DNA of 64,000 nucleotides from Ciona intestinalis (GCF_000224145.3 NC_020171.2:1065391-1129390), one strand, 5' to 3'. Positions 45,735 through 58,309 are shown, counted from the stretch's first letter. Notes: generated by a model not told the origin, from the letters alone. Made by a program: numbers and translations.

Positions 45735-46469
45735 ATGAACGTAGAAAACGTCTTCCACATATTCAATCAGCGGCTAGCGAACAGTAAGTTTCTGCCTTGG
45801 TGGGAGCTCATAAGAGGTTTATTGAACACATGCTTGGTTGGGTTACTCGGTTATATACTTGCGGCTGTTAAATATGACGAAGTCAGATGCTTTAAAAATG
45901 CAACAGTTAATGAAACAGTCAGTATAACGTCCGTCGAAGTCGACTTTGTCAACAGCATTTGCAAAACTAACCTGCACTGGTCTAGCGGGAAACTTGGTCT
46001 TTGGATGGGCTGTTTTATCGCGCTGCATTTGCTTGTAGAAAAATGGTGGCTCAAGGTTCCCCGAATCCAGTATATCATTTCTGCTATTGGTGATCTTAAC
46101 CATAAAATGGACCGTTTTCAAAAATCGAAACTCAAAGATGCAATAAATAACGAAGCCAAAAACCCAAAGTACCGTATTCGTTGTTATGTACTAATAATTA
46201 CGGACATAATTTTAATATACACGGTGTATGCGTGTTACACGCATTTGCACCCAGTTAAAAATATAATGATATGCAATGGAACTGTTTACAACGCATTAGC
46301 ACAAAAGCAGTATGTATGTAGCTACGAAGCGTACGATCACGTGAAAGCGACTGTATTCGCCACCATTGCGTTTCTAATTACATCTCTCTTTATCTCCTGT
46401 TTCGAGTGTCACCGTTTCAATCGAACAGATAGAAACTTTGTAGCATTCTTCTATGATCTATGTGGGTGA
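45735..46469 (+). CDS. LRRC8-like channel-domain protein 2, no leucine-rich repeats
   Basis: Open frame of 244 aa, clearly paralogous to gene 1: SKFLPWWELIRGLLN, KLGLWMGCF, VEKWWLKVPRIQYIISAIG, YRIRCYVLI, YVCSYEAYD and VAFFYD align at the same positions. TM segments at about 28-46, 86-101, 150-167 and 206-222. Loop cysteines are C52, C76, C180 and C195, four as needed for two bridges. At the end GATCTATGTGGGTGAGG, a family E repeat starts. Used as a splice donor (GG|GTGAGG) to the acceptor at 46568 it gives ...CGSLG and stop; read through, it stops at CG. The downstream segment after that acceptor also reads ELGLADLDTILDSLSD and stop in phase 0, parallel to the ELEERN exon of gene 1, so the original C-terminus was probably there. 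Confidence 0.65.
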   Translation: MNVENVFHIFNQRLANSKFLPWWELIRGLLNTCLVGLLGYILAAVKYDEVRCFKNATVNETVSITSVEVDFVNSICKTNLHWSSGKLGLWMGCFIALHLLVEKWWLKVPRIQYIISAIGDLNHKMDRFQKSKLKDAINNEAKNPKYRIRCYVLIITDIILIYTVYACYTHLHPVKNIMICNGTVYNALAQKQYVCSYEAYDHVKATVFATIAFLITSLFISCFECHRFNRTDRNFVAFFYDLCG

Positions 46470-46530
46470 GGTTATATGCAGCGAGGCGCCATAGTACCTG
46501 ATTGGGCCAATAATTTTAAGCCTATTGTAT
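46452..46530 (+). repeat. Repeat family E copy at the 3' end of LRRC8-like gene 2
   Basis: CTATGTGGGTGAGGTTATAT, GCAGCGAGGCGCCATAGTAC and TTGGGCCAATAATTTTAAGC; the element starts at the last codons of the coding frame. Confidence 0.55.
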
Positions 46531-46779
46531 ACGAGCGACATTAGTTTTTCATATTGATTATATTTCAGGAGCTTGGGTTAGCAGATTTGGACACAATCCT
46601 GGACTCGCTTTCAGACTGACGGAGTACAATTTTTGTTACATTTTTTACCCCAATTATTACATTTATATATTTTATGAGTACTGTGTCTGTGTGCATTTCA
46701 CATTACTTTATTGTTTACCCTGTGAGCAATCGTTTATCAATATTACCAAATGCTTTGACCGATATACCTTGATTAAATT

Positions 46780-46970
46780 ATAGTGTGGGGAAAGATGGGA
46801 CACCTTTTCATTCTTTTTCCTCTTCCTATTTGATATTAAACAAAGAACATTCAGAGAATTAAAAACATATTTCCACGACTTTCAAAAAATACTGTTAATT
46901 GTTTGAAATACGATTAGCATGTTGGGTATTATGTGTTAAAGGTGTCCCATCTTGCCCTACACTATCATAT
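46780..46970. mobile_element. MITE family A, full copy
   Basis: ATAGTGTGGGGAAAGATGGG to TCCCATCTTGCCCTACACTA. Confidence 0.85.
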
Positions 46971-48230
46971 ACCAATTTAAGTTTGCTTGCGACGCACAAA
47001 GTTTAAACACAAATGCATCGAAAAGTGATTATGACCGACTAACTATACAAACTTGTACAAAGCATAATTACTTAAGTTATTTGAAAACCTATGGTTTCTG
47101 CAAAACAGCAGAAATGTATAAGTATTTAAAGATCATACTTACGATTTTTTTAATTTAATATCCTATTTCGTCCCGCCGCTAGAGTGTACACTTGTACCAT
47201 TGTATATCGTCAACATGGTTTCGAAAATTGTAAAAAAAAATTTAAGCTTACAGTAACATACGTTTAACTGAACTGACAAAAGCCTAAACTAAGTCCCTAC
47301 TGCAAGCTAACCAGTCGCTAGAATGGTAGAGTAAGCAAAAGAAGAATGCGCGTCCAATTAAAGAAAACACTGGAATGTCTGGAAGTTCATAAATGAATGA
47401 ATGTAACTTGCTTTATCCTCGCCGGAAAACGCCAGTCGTTATCACACGTGTTTTATCACCTCGTGTCAGCTTACGAGTTGCCGTGTATATGTTACTTTGT
47501 AGGTAATAATTGTTTTTTTGATTTTAATAATCATAAGTGCTGCCATTTATGAAAAGAATACCGTGTAACATACATACGGAGTATAGGTCTATATAAGACT
47601 GTAGTGGGCCAATAGGTCATCTAAATGGCTTGACCGACGTTAAGAGCGTATTAATCACATAACAAGAGTCTTAACGCTTATATTCCGTAAAATTCCCAGC
47701 GTCCTAGACCTCCAATGGAGACATCCATCTTTCAAAATTCTCGCTTAAGTCGTGGGAAACGTAGCATCGTAGTTACCGTAATAACATTTAAGTCTAAAGT
47801 TAGGAATATGTGATCATGCAACCCGCCGAGTCGGAGGTATCTTATTAATGAATAGTATAGTAGGCTATTGAAAAGGTATTATAGGTGTCCAATCGCGCTC
47901 GGTCCAAATTCTGTTATATAGTTAAGTTTTCTCAAAATTTTGATTAAGACCCTATGCTGTTTTTCCAAGAGTGTAACTTAATTTTTAAACCATAAGTACA
48001 ATATCTATACCCAGTTAAACACGACATATCGGTGTATATAATGATTCAGAACACTTCCGAATCTTAGATAGCATGAAAGAACGGTTTATCTACAATTTTT
48101 GTGTTTATGATAAAAACACAATTGGTAAAGAAGAAGCAAAAAGCGGTTGGAGTCAAGACGGGGAATAAATGCACGGGCGAACGTATTTTACAGCTGAACA
48201 CTTTACCAAAGATACATATATTCTGTTTTA
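46971..48230. other. Gene-poor stretch, no gene seen
   Basis: AT-rich, with short chance frames only. Holds a reverse family C copy at 47391-47495. Confidence 0.4.
47391..47495 (-). repeat. Repeat family C copy
   Basis: AAATGAATGAATGTAACTTG ... CAGCTTACGAGTTGCCGTGT. Confidence 0.7.
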
Positions 48231-48235
48231 GAAGG

Positions 48236-48385
48236 GTGAAGTCTTTAGTGCGACACACATGAGATCTGGGATGTAGGCTTATTGGTCCCAGTCTATTATA
48301 TTCTATGAGGGTGAGGTCTTCAGTGAGGTACACCTGAGACCTGGGATGTAGGCTTATTGGTCAAAGTCTTTTTATGAGGGTAAAC
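48236..48385 (+). repeat. Family E tandem array, second locus
   Basis: Two units with GATGTAGGCTTATTGGTCCC and TGAGGTCTTCAGTGAGGTAC, nearly identical to the array at 9.19-9.34 kb, 39 kb away. Confidence 0.85.
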
Positions 48386-48771
48386 TCTTGGGTTAAAGGT
48401 CTTTTGAATAATAACAATCGTATAAAATCGGTAAAACGAAGCCCGATAAAAACGTAATGAAGCTGTACATATGCTGAAGTTTTATCAATGTTACGCCGCC
48501 CAGAAGAAAGAGGTTCCCCAATTCCGTAAAAACTAAATTTTCCCACAAATTTATGGTCCATTGGTAAAGCCAAAACGTTGGCACAGTAAACACGTGCTTG
48601 TAACACACGCTGGCTGTCAATTAAACGAAGAAGTCACTGTTATGGGATAACTAAGCCCGGCAAGCGTAGTATTTGAACCTGGTGTAATGTTTTAGTAAAG
48701 GAACCTGCCTCGTGGGTCAAAAGTGTTGAGAAATAAGTGGACAGCAATACAAGTCAGTAGTTTTTCTCATT

Positions 48772-49070
48772 TTATAACCGGAACCCTATGTACGAGGGAT
48801 TGACGTACATTCTACAGCATCGTGTACGCAGACGGATTCGGCATCGGCGTAAATGGGGTAGGTATATAGTAGACCTCTTCACTACGTGTACAGATTTCAG
48901 TGGGTGGTCCATGTTAGTGTCTTCTATGTCGTCGTCTACGTCATCAGGGGTTTCCCCAGGTTGCCAACGAAGAGCAGAAGTGAACACTTCCTCGATTTCG
49001 CCAGGAAGAATTTTCTGATCGTTTTTCTTGGTACCGAAAATGTCAAAAGCCTCGTTTGTTGCAGAAATAC
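48772..49070 (-). CDS. Candidate C-terminal exon of an unrecognised gene
   Basis: On the minus strand a strong acceptor (CATTTATTTCCAG) at 49071 opens a 98-codon frame that ends at TAA 48772-48774. The frame is acidic in the middle (GETPDDVDDDIEDTNMDHP) and basic at the end, with a dibasic VVKR followed by STIYLPHLRRCRIRLRTRCC. This layout, acidic spacer, dibasic site, short Cys-containing peptide, is prohormone-like. No family is recognised and the 5' exons are not established; phase-compatible exon-like pieces on the same strand at 53.7 kb and 55.9 kb are speculative. Confidence 0.35.
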
Positions 49071-50546
49071 CTGGAAATAAATGGGCACGTTAAATATAAT
49101 TGAGCACGTTGAACCTGTTTTACAGGTTCCGTCTGAACCGGTTTGGTTATATAGTCGCTTATTTGAAACTTATTTCTTTGAAATTAGGGTAATCCTACAA
49201 AATGCATCATGTCAAGAAAGTAAAATACTTGCTAGTCGAGTTGTATTTAAACCTGTATCTAAAATATCGGTACAAAATTTTAAGTAATAAATAGTTAACT
49301 ATAAAACGTATGTCAGACTGTTTAAGGACAATTTAAATAAACATACAAGTTAAACAGTTTTAATACAGTGTAGATACGCCATAGTACAGTATACATATGC
49401 CATGGTACAGCTAAAAGTAGTTATATGAGTGTAAGAATTTATTTAACCTCAATTTATAAGAGGTTTTATTATAGAGTATTTGCATTGAGATTGTTTACGC
49501 ATTAACAGCACTGTTAATCATAATAGACAAAATTTCAAGTCACAATAGTCAATTAATGACACCATTCAAATTTTAAATCACTTCCATGAATTATAAGTTT
49601 TGTTTGGCAGCCAAAATTCTTAGTACTGTGGGCTACAGGGATTTATAAGCCTTTGTAGAATAGATAAATACCAGGAAATCCCGGCACCCTGGAGAGCCTA
49701 ATGTTCAAAAGTTTTAAATTTGAGTAGGGCGTACAATAAACAGGTTCTGCTGGCTTCGGAGTAATGTGTTGCTGGATTTTCTAATTCCCAAAGGCGCAGC
49801 TGTAGTATTGGTAGTGTAAATGTTATTGTGACGGTCTGCTTATTTTCATCACAAATTATGAAGCTGTGTATTAAACTGATGTAAAACGATCAAATAAGGC
49901 GAAATCACCCCACCAAAAATTACACAAGTCCTTTTGTATTTAAATATTGGTAATCTAGTACGGTATGTAATAGGCGTATGTACAATTAATTCAATTCTGT
50001 GCCCTGTTTATTTAAGCGGAAACTTGAAATCGGTAACCGGTGTGCAAATACCAGAAATCCGTTGATTTTTTAAGTGTGAAACTATTCTAAGAGGTTACTA
50101 CGGGCCGCGAAGGGCAAATTGGGCGTAGTAAACCAAAAGCTATATATACAATGAGTCAGTATTGACATTGCTTGGCGAGTAAAACTTCACAAAAGGCGCG
50201 GGAAAAAATATAGCGCCTACGAAATTAGGCGGACTTCATTTGGTACCCTTGGGAAATTTATTCGTATTTGTATACACACTGCAGTTGTGGGAATGATGCA
50301 CAAACTACGTGAATAGATCTCTAACGGAAACCAAAGCATTAAGTTAAATTCCTAAGCTGTTTCTCAAAGAGATATGTTTAAAAATCCGAGTGTTTACATA
50401 ACACACAAAACTTCACGCCGTTAGCCAAATTAAGTGTTCTCATAGCACTGTTATTTGGAGTATGAGATAAATCGTTACGGCAAGGGTACATAATTTGAAC
50501 AGCAAATGCCGCGATTTTAAAACAACAAAAATCTTAAAACTTAGCT

Positions 50547-50655
50547 ATAGAGTATTTTGGGGAAAGATGGAATACCTTAGCACATAATATCCCATTTTTC
50601 TTGGAAATATTCTTGGTTAATTACCACATGGGACAAAAAAAAGAACAAAAAAGTT
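50547..50655. mobile_element. MITE family A, heavily shortened copy
   Basis: TTTTGGGGAAAGATGGAATA, CACATAATATCCCATTTTTC and TAATTACCACATGGGACAAA; right end absent. Confidence 0.65.
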
Positions 50656-51257
50656 TAAAATAAGAGCCTATAAAAATAAGTTACAATCATTTATTCTTAA
50701 GAGAAAGTTGGGGCCCTGTCCCACGGTTAGCCCAACGTCGGGTTAGCCTACTGTTTGTTTTCATTGTAACACCGCAACAAAGACACTGCTATAAGGTTTT
50801 ACTCTCACGGTAGTATCTTTTTTAACTTGGGTGGCATTGCGTACATCTAAATATAAAGTCTACTCCCCTGAGGTATTTTTATTCCTTTTGCAAAAAACGG
50901 TAGCATTTTTGGGTGATGTCAATGTGTTCCTTTAAATGTAAAGCCCACTTCTCAAAAGTTGTTTTATCCTTTTTTTGCAAATAAACTGCTAGTGCCCTTG
51001 GTAGGAATTTTGTATGGTTACGCAACATGTGTGTGATCTGGCGTAAGTAAATTGCTGATAAAGCATCCCGGGTTTTTAATGTAATGGGAATGGCGCGTAA
51101 GTTTAGATTTTGTTTGCGATAAAACAGCTTGGCGTATTACACAACTTATCTGTGCGGTTAAATACCTACATACATTTATAAGAGATAAGAATGGTTTATT
51201 TTGAAATATGCCTGTACAAGAACTAAACAGTTAGTGTATACTGTATAAGCTACTTAA

Positions 51258-51458
51258 TATATATAGTACTGTCAGGTAATATGGATCCATTAGCACGTAA
51301 TACCTCATATTTCCTATTAATGTTTTCAACAATTAACAACGCTCTTTTAGAGTCATGAGGATACGGTTATACAATTCTGTGAATATTCTTTGTTTACTAC
51401 CAAATGGGACGATAAAAGAGAATGAAAACATGGTCTATCTTATCCCAACCTCTTGTAT
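51258..51458. mobile_element. MITE family A2, full copy
   Basis: ATATAGTACTGTCAGGTAAT to CTATCTTATCCCAACCTCTT. Confidence 0.8.
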
Positions 51459-52631
51459 ATGAATATATAGGTGCCAAAGTGCTACAACTGTCAAGTTTCG
51501 ATTAGAAATATATGTTTTTCTATTTGTTTTTTCATGGGACATTATATACCTGTAAACATGAAAAGTGTGTTTACAGCATCAAATATGATCAAGTACTTAA
51601 TCTTTTGCAAACAGAAAATGAATAATTAAGTGTTAGGTGCTAAAAGTTGCTAGCTATATAAATGATCACAATATTTTTCCCATTTTAGGCAACACACATG
51701 GGGTATTATTACATTGTTTTGCAGCATAAACTATACCACACCAATAATAGCATAAACAGCCACGGATTTAGTCTCTTGGTTTTTGACGGAAAATTTATTT
51801 GGTAGATTTTCAACTGACAGTAGACAATAAATTGACGCGGTAAAATCGTGGGTGGGCATAAGCAGATAATATGTTACAAACCTCAAACCAGATTATGGTT
51901 AAAATTACAGCTTATAAGTAGGCGTATACAGGCTGTCATCGCCCGAAATAATAAAACAAACGGTTTCGGAAATCTGGAAATTTAAACTGATAAATCTGAC
52001 GGATCAAAAAACCATAACTTAAAACTAAAATTATTAAAAAAATGTGGTATACTGTCAACATAGGGGGCATATTTGGTATAGAAACTTGTAAAGGCGCCTA
52101 TGCTGTCTATATATACCAATAACAGGATTAAAACGTTTATTTCTTAAATACACAAACGGTAGGTTATAGATAAACCCTTTAAAATAATAATAATAATAAC
52201 TTTCATTCGGGTCTCTTCGATTACAATGCTGAAGATAAAAGAACATTTAAAACGAATATATTTATTTAGCTTGGTATATATGAAAAAGTTGACTTTAGAA
52301 TTAGGCTTACGAGTTTATATTACATATTGACTTGTAAAATTATCTATATTTTGAATTCACCCAATTTTACGGATATCAAGTTACTAAAAGGGGAGTTTCA
52401 AATCCCAATGTCGACTTATCATTAGAACGCTATGCGGAGCTCGAAAAATACTTGAGAATTTACACGCGTTGGGAGCATGACAAGAAATTTATGTAGGAGA
52501 AATAGACTACGGACGTTATAAGTGTTTTTTCTGGGGATTTAGGAGTGCGTGGGTGTTTAGACATTAAATCATCATTTTTAAAAGGTGTTAGATAAAATTT
52601 ACGATGAAATTATTAACACCTCGTGGTATAT

Positions 52632-52797
52632 TATAGGTTGGGTATGATAGTCTATATTTTATTTCCTTTTATCGTCACATTTGGTAGTAAACGGAGAATA
52701 TTTTCTATACAAGATACCCGTATTTTCACGACTTTAAAAGAGCGTTGTGAATTGTTAAAACACGATTAGGAAATATGAAATAAGTTAATAACATCCA
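52632..52797. mobile_element. MITE family A2 copy
   Basis: ATAGGTTGGGTATGATAGTC, CACATTTGGTAGTAAACGG, AAGAGCGTTGTGAATTG; right terminus lost. Confidence 0.75.
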
Positions 52798-53399
52798 GAG
52801 AAAAACAAGTGTTGAAAAAACACTAAAAACATAGTATGCGATCACTGCTTACCCTATACATTATATATCGGTGAGGTCTTACGGTCAGGAACGCCCGGGA
52901 ACCTTGGATTTAGACCAAATAGACCGTTAAGCGCTGATAGCCGAAAATACATAGGAATACGTATTCCATATTCTTATTGGAAACATAGGTCTAATTAAAA
53001 CAGCCATCAAATACAAACTTTTATACGTATTTTGCCTCGTCAGGACTTTCGACTTTGGCACAAGTGTATAACTCAAAAATCGGCACAAGTGTATAACTCA
53101 CAAAGAACCTCATACAGTTAGTTTATAGTGTGGCTATGAATTATATGCAATACATATCAACGTGTGGTAGTATACAAACCCCCCTACACCACGAATGATA
53201 AGCGAAAACGAACAGGTGTTCACGACTGGCAAGACACCGCAAGAAATTTAAGCAGAATAACATGAAATATTTCGCACGGGTGTTTAACCTAGCAAGCCGC
53301 ATGTTATCTACCATAGTGTATTGTATACTGCTGTGGAGTAAGTTGGGATACTGGTGTATCACCTTAATCCCACAACGCTCATTAGTTTTAAATACTCTT

Positions 53400-53604
53400 A
53401 GTTGGGTGGGGTAATAAGGGGATTTGGGACACTTTTAGCACATTATATTTAAAAATCTTGATCGTGTTTTAAACAATTAACAACAGTCTATTGGGGCGAG
53501 AATACAGTTTTACATTTCATGATTTTTTTTGTTTACTCTAATAGATTGAAAAGGTGTCCCATAGATTGAAAAAGGTGTCCCAACTTTCCCCGCTCTACTA
53601 TATT
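53400..53604. mobile_element. MITE family A copy with local duplication
   Basis: GTTGGGTGGGGTAATAAGGG to ACTTTCCCCGCTCTACTATA. Near the right end the words ATAGATTGAAAA and AGGTGTCCCA occur twice in a row. Confidence 0.75.
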
Positions 53605-55734
53605 ATGTACCATATACACGCTTCAAACTATTATTTAGGGAAAATGCCAATTTAGTAGGTTTCTGGTACCGTGTGTTGATTTCATTTTTCCCGCGCCGCA
53701 GTTTGAACTCAATATTCATAACAACGCCTGCCGTAAAACCAAGCGAAGTTAAAATTTGACCAAATCCGTGACGATATGTCACCCTTGACGCACTCATCTG
53801 AAAAATAAAAGACCCGGCGGCTGATTTGGTGGAAAAATCCGCGAATCGGGAAAATTCCGTTCCGCTATTTGCATTGCCGTGTATATTTAAATCGAGATTC
53901 GCTGTATTGTACGTTTATATTACAATTTTATCGCCACTTTTTTGGCGTCTATGTTTTGAATTGGAAGTATTGTATTGCTAATTACTTCGGTCTTTACGTA
54001 AATGATCTTTCCCATCGTTTTCTAGGAGATAAATTAAACATATGTTACTTTATATTACGCTTGAAATGTGCCGTATTTATAACATTCAAATTACCTTATA
54101 CTCCAAGCCAAAACGAGTAAAAAGCTGATCAATATTAAATTGTGGCTTTCCGCAACACCATATGTAATTATACGGTGTCTGACGCAAAAATAATTTCCAA
54201 ATCCAAAATTAAACCTGTATCAATATAGCTGCTGACGTGCCCATTTTATGATACCGCTAGCGTGTGTATTTGCCGTCTGTTTAGATTTTATTACTGTTTA
54301 AATAACAAAAAGGCGACCCGGTCGTTAGAAAATCGATTTATGGTAAAGCGGTCGTGAAAACGAAGGGTTCCTGTTCCTGATATAACCGGAATATACCAGT
54401 TTATCCACGAAGAAACTGGTTTCAAAGAACGTATTCACGCAATAGAACATGTGTGATCTGCGCCCTCAAAGTAAACTTTATATAAATAGCCACGTATATG
54501 GTTTAGCAGACAAAGTTACATAAATTTTACAACTTCAAGAATGTAACATAGGGTGCCCTTTAAATATGCATGCAGCCAACGAATTTAAACTTGTATATAT
54601 ATGTATGTATACGAAAACTACTGCCCTGGGTTTCGAACCCTGTATCCCTTAAACTAATTAATATTTTTATGAAAACAAAGACTTAATAAAACATCAGTTT
54701 TAAGTTGGTATATAATCATTCATGAGAGTTTTAAAATGACACAACTAAAGCCAACGAGTGGTATGCCAATACACCATATACTTTTAAAACGAATGTTATG
54801 TCAAGGCTAGACGTATTACTTCAGGTATTCGATACCCAAAACAAGCCAGCCAAGCGATAAGGCCTTGTAAGCAAGCAAAAACAAAATCAACTACAACAGC
54901 AGAGACGTCGGCACTGGCTCTGGATTGCAAAGACAATTTTTACAGCTTAACCACAAGTCCTTGAACATGGGAGTTAGGCTTGGATTTCTGTCGCTACCAA
55001 GACGACTGTTGGTTCTAGCACGGCGTAGCTACTTCAGACGTACTTTAAATCCTAGAGCGCTGTCAAAGTTAGGCTTTAAGCCGTCGCGAGTGGCATTAAC
55101 ATTTTTGTGGTGAGAACAAAACATCGGCAATGAACTTGTGCAAACTACACTACAGCATGGATATTAAAAGAAGTCTCATTACGGACTAACCCACAAGAAA
55201 AAGGGGCCGAATATTTTTCCGGCATAATTAGGATCTTACTGTTGGCGATGCAAATAAACTCGTACAGTCGACAACCTGGTCAAATACATATATTTGTGGA
55301 CGTTTTATCGAAGCAAACAGATTCTTATTACTTCCCAGCCAACAGTAGCAACATAAAGTCCTCGATTTTAAGACCAAATTTACGACAACAAATAAACACT
55401 GTTTGCTAGAACCAAGAAAATCTGTAAAACTATTAAAAAAATAGGTAATAATCTATCACAACTGTTTAAATTTAAAAAGAAGCGTGAAAAATATAAATAA
55501 ATTTGGCGGTTAATAAACCGTATCATGACTTTTTCCTTATCGCATATTTCAAGAGGTTAAGATACGCTTTGCAAAAAGTTGCTAAATTTAATTAGTGGCA
55601 TTTGTAAATATTGACTCGCAAATCTTGGTAGTAAGTTGGTTCAAGTAACATTGCTAAAATGCTTTGTATACCGTAGGTTAGCTAAGGTCGTTTAGAATGC
55701 CATGAACTTATTAAACCGTTTGCTTTGATGTACC

Positions 55735-55835
55735 GCGTGCGCACTGTCGAGTTATAGCATAGTCTTCTTGTACACCAGACATATACATAGTGCGCCTTTT
55801 TACACCTCATGCTCAATGCCGAGTAATTTTCTAAC
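55735..55835 (+). repeat. Repeat family D, two units
   Basis: GCGCACTGTCGAGTTATAGC, TCTTCTTGTACACCAGACAT and CCTCATGCTCAATGCCGAGT, matching the D units in CIP2A introns 46 kb away. Confidence 0.65.
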
Positions 55836-57751
55836 CATCTCTTTACAAACTTCGCAATAATTGTATGACGTAATTATGACCACCAACCTGTGTTACCGAT
55901 GACGTCGCTCATGTCATAACCACTGACGTTATCAGGGAGACTTCGCCGCCATCTTGAATGAACATAACCGTCACATTTCCGACATAACTTTGGGATGCAT
56001 CTGTGTAAAATTGTTTTGCGATAAAAATAAGAAAAAAAATCTGGAAAAACACACAAATAAGACTTTTTTTAGATGTTTTTTATTAGATGAAAATCGTACC
56101 AGGCATATGGATTGTCATGTTTGTATTTAAACTGAGTATGCGGTTCTGTAGTAAAACACGAGCACATAACATGTACATGTTGGTGATAACTTCGTTGACC
56201 CGTCGATGGGTTAAAAGTGTTACCCGATTTTTTAATTGTATTAAAAGTAAAGTTAACAGTTTTAACGGACCAAAAATTGCATCACTGAGACGACGTGTTT
56301 GTTTTCAAAACCCACAAAGATTTTCGTCGGATTGAGTGTTCGAAATGACGTCATTGAAGTCGTTAGCTCGCTACGCATGACTGCACAAGACGGTTTAATT
56401 AGCGTCGGACTGAAACGCAGGGTAAAATTGAACTTCTAAATTTTGGGATCCTAATTCTAGGTCTTAGGTATGAAAATGGATTGAGCGAAAACTGTGCAAT
56501 ATTTTTGCGGAAGCGAAAAAAATGACGTAATTTGTAAAGTATGCTGTTATAACATGATGGCCTACAGACCTACACAGTATAGGTTATAAAGTATGCCTGT
56601 CTTATGAGAGCATCGTTGAGAAATTATAAAACGTATGAAAAAAGTATTGGTTAAAAAAGTGACTGTTATACACAAATTTGTTTATATATGTATGGCGTGA
56701 TTTAACAATATCGTTTTCGGTAAAATCGCTTCTCTATATTATTGTGAAGAAATAAAAGAATGGTTAACTTTTTTTTAAAACACAATATATAATAGGGTAA
56801 TGTTCTTAAAATATTGACCATCCAATTTTAAACTTGGCAAAACGTAAGTATAATTTGTGAAATTCCTGAATGCTGACAAAGGTGTCTTATTCTGGCATCC
56901 TTTCGACTCGACTGGCTTTTCTCGCGGCGAAAGTGCTGCTTTTCAGCCAGCCGTATCCAGACCCGGCGACAGCCATATCATGCGGATAATTTAAACTGCA
57001 AAGATAGACGCTAATGGGTTAAGAAATAGTGTGGATTTCGGCGTTTCAGAAAACTCTTCTCACGCCTTTTGAATGTAGTGACTTGAAACGCAAACCGAAC
57101 TTAAACTTTTGGAAGGAAATATACAGAGAGAGCCGACCCGTTAACGAGCTGACGCAGTCGGTTAGCACTAAAGTGTTGCAACACCATACGGTTAAGGGTA
57201 GTCAACAAAATAATGTTTGCACTCTAGGGAATACATTTTGCAAAAATGCCGAGACAGAGTGCTAATGCTATAAATACCATAAGTTAAGTTAATGATTACT
57301 GCAGTGTATCTCGCTGTAGAACACGCTAAACAACAATACAGCGCTTTGTTTCGGCAAAAAGAGCCGTTTTTTCTCGATAACTCTATCTAATTCGCAGATG
57401 ATCAAACGCAAATATATTAATAATAGGCGTTTAAAAGTGTTCAGCAGAAAAATCGTTATAACGTTTACTTTTGGATTAGGATAATCTAGTTTTCCAATTC
57501 CGGAAGACATAATAGGTTCGGGCCTACACGTTTTTACGCTCACAATACCGTTTGATGATGTCACAGACACTCAGGCACGTAAGACACTTAGTTTCCGTCA
57601 ATCATTCTTATCTGCCTAACAATCTAGAACCATTTACCTCAAAAAGACCGCAAAGTCTAAATTTTAACGGAAGCCAAGTGTATAAAGGAAAAATGAATAC
57701 CTGGACAGTTAAAACCGAAATCGGGATTACTGTAAATTTTGGAACTATTTA

Positions 57752-57943
57752 TATAGTAGGGTGGGGTAAGACAGGACATCTTCTCATTCTATTTTCTCTC
57801 CCATTGGGTAGTAAATAAAGAATATTTAAAGAATTATAAAGCAGTATCCTCACGACTCCCATAGACTGTTATTAATTGTTTAAAACACGATCAGAGTTTG
57901 GAGATTATGTGCTAAAGGTGTCCCGTCTCCCCCAACCCTCACA
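57752..57943. mobile_element. MITE family A, full copy
   Basis: ATAGTAGGGTGGGGTAAGAC to TCCCGTCTCCCCCAACCCTC. Confidence 0.85.
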
Positions 57944-58309
57944 TGGAAAATGCACAAAGTAAATAATTTTTTAGCATAGACAAGATTTTTCTTCTTCAAA
58001 TACATACAATAAAAAGCGACGATGCAACGTACATGCATAAATAACGCGCTGCAGTTGGTGTTAGGGGCGCCAGCAAAACAGATAACCGCAAAACCACATG
58101 TTTTGTGCAGTAACTAGTAACTACGCTATACCACACTTGAGTTTTTGCCATAGCATGCAGTTAAAAGTGAAAAGATCATATTACACAATTAGTGAAGAGC
58201 AAATAACAAAACGTTATTTTACAGCAAATCCAACTATTTCTGCCAGAAATGTTTTTTTTAAATCAATTGGTAACCCTTTTTTACGAAGGCATCAGTTGGA
58301 AAAAATATA

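Larger units (their letters stand above)
49081..57751. other. Gene-poor region, 8.7 kb
   Basis: No gene with joint support. Contains MITE copies (listed), a family D remnant at 55735-55835 and an E-like segment at 52865-52935 (GGTGAGGTCTTACGGTCAGG). Possible minus-strand exon-like segments lie at about 53700-53796 and 55905-56003, each with a good acceptor. Confidence 0.4.

Noticed and set aside
54925-55113. Arg/Leu-rich 62-codon plus frame
   Set aside because: No family match and no flanking gene signals; a chance frame.
56087-56335. 82-codon plus frame starting with a hydrophobic MKIVPGIWIVMFVFKL
   Set aside because: Could pass for a signal peptide, but the rest is compositionally random and lies in repeat-rich DNA with no splice support.
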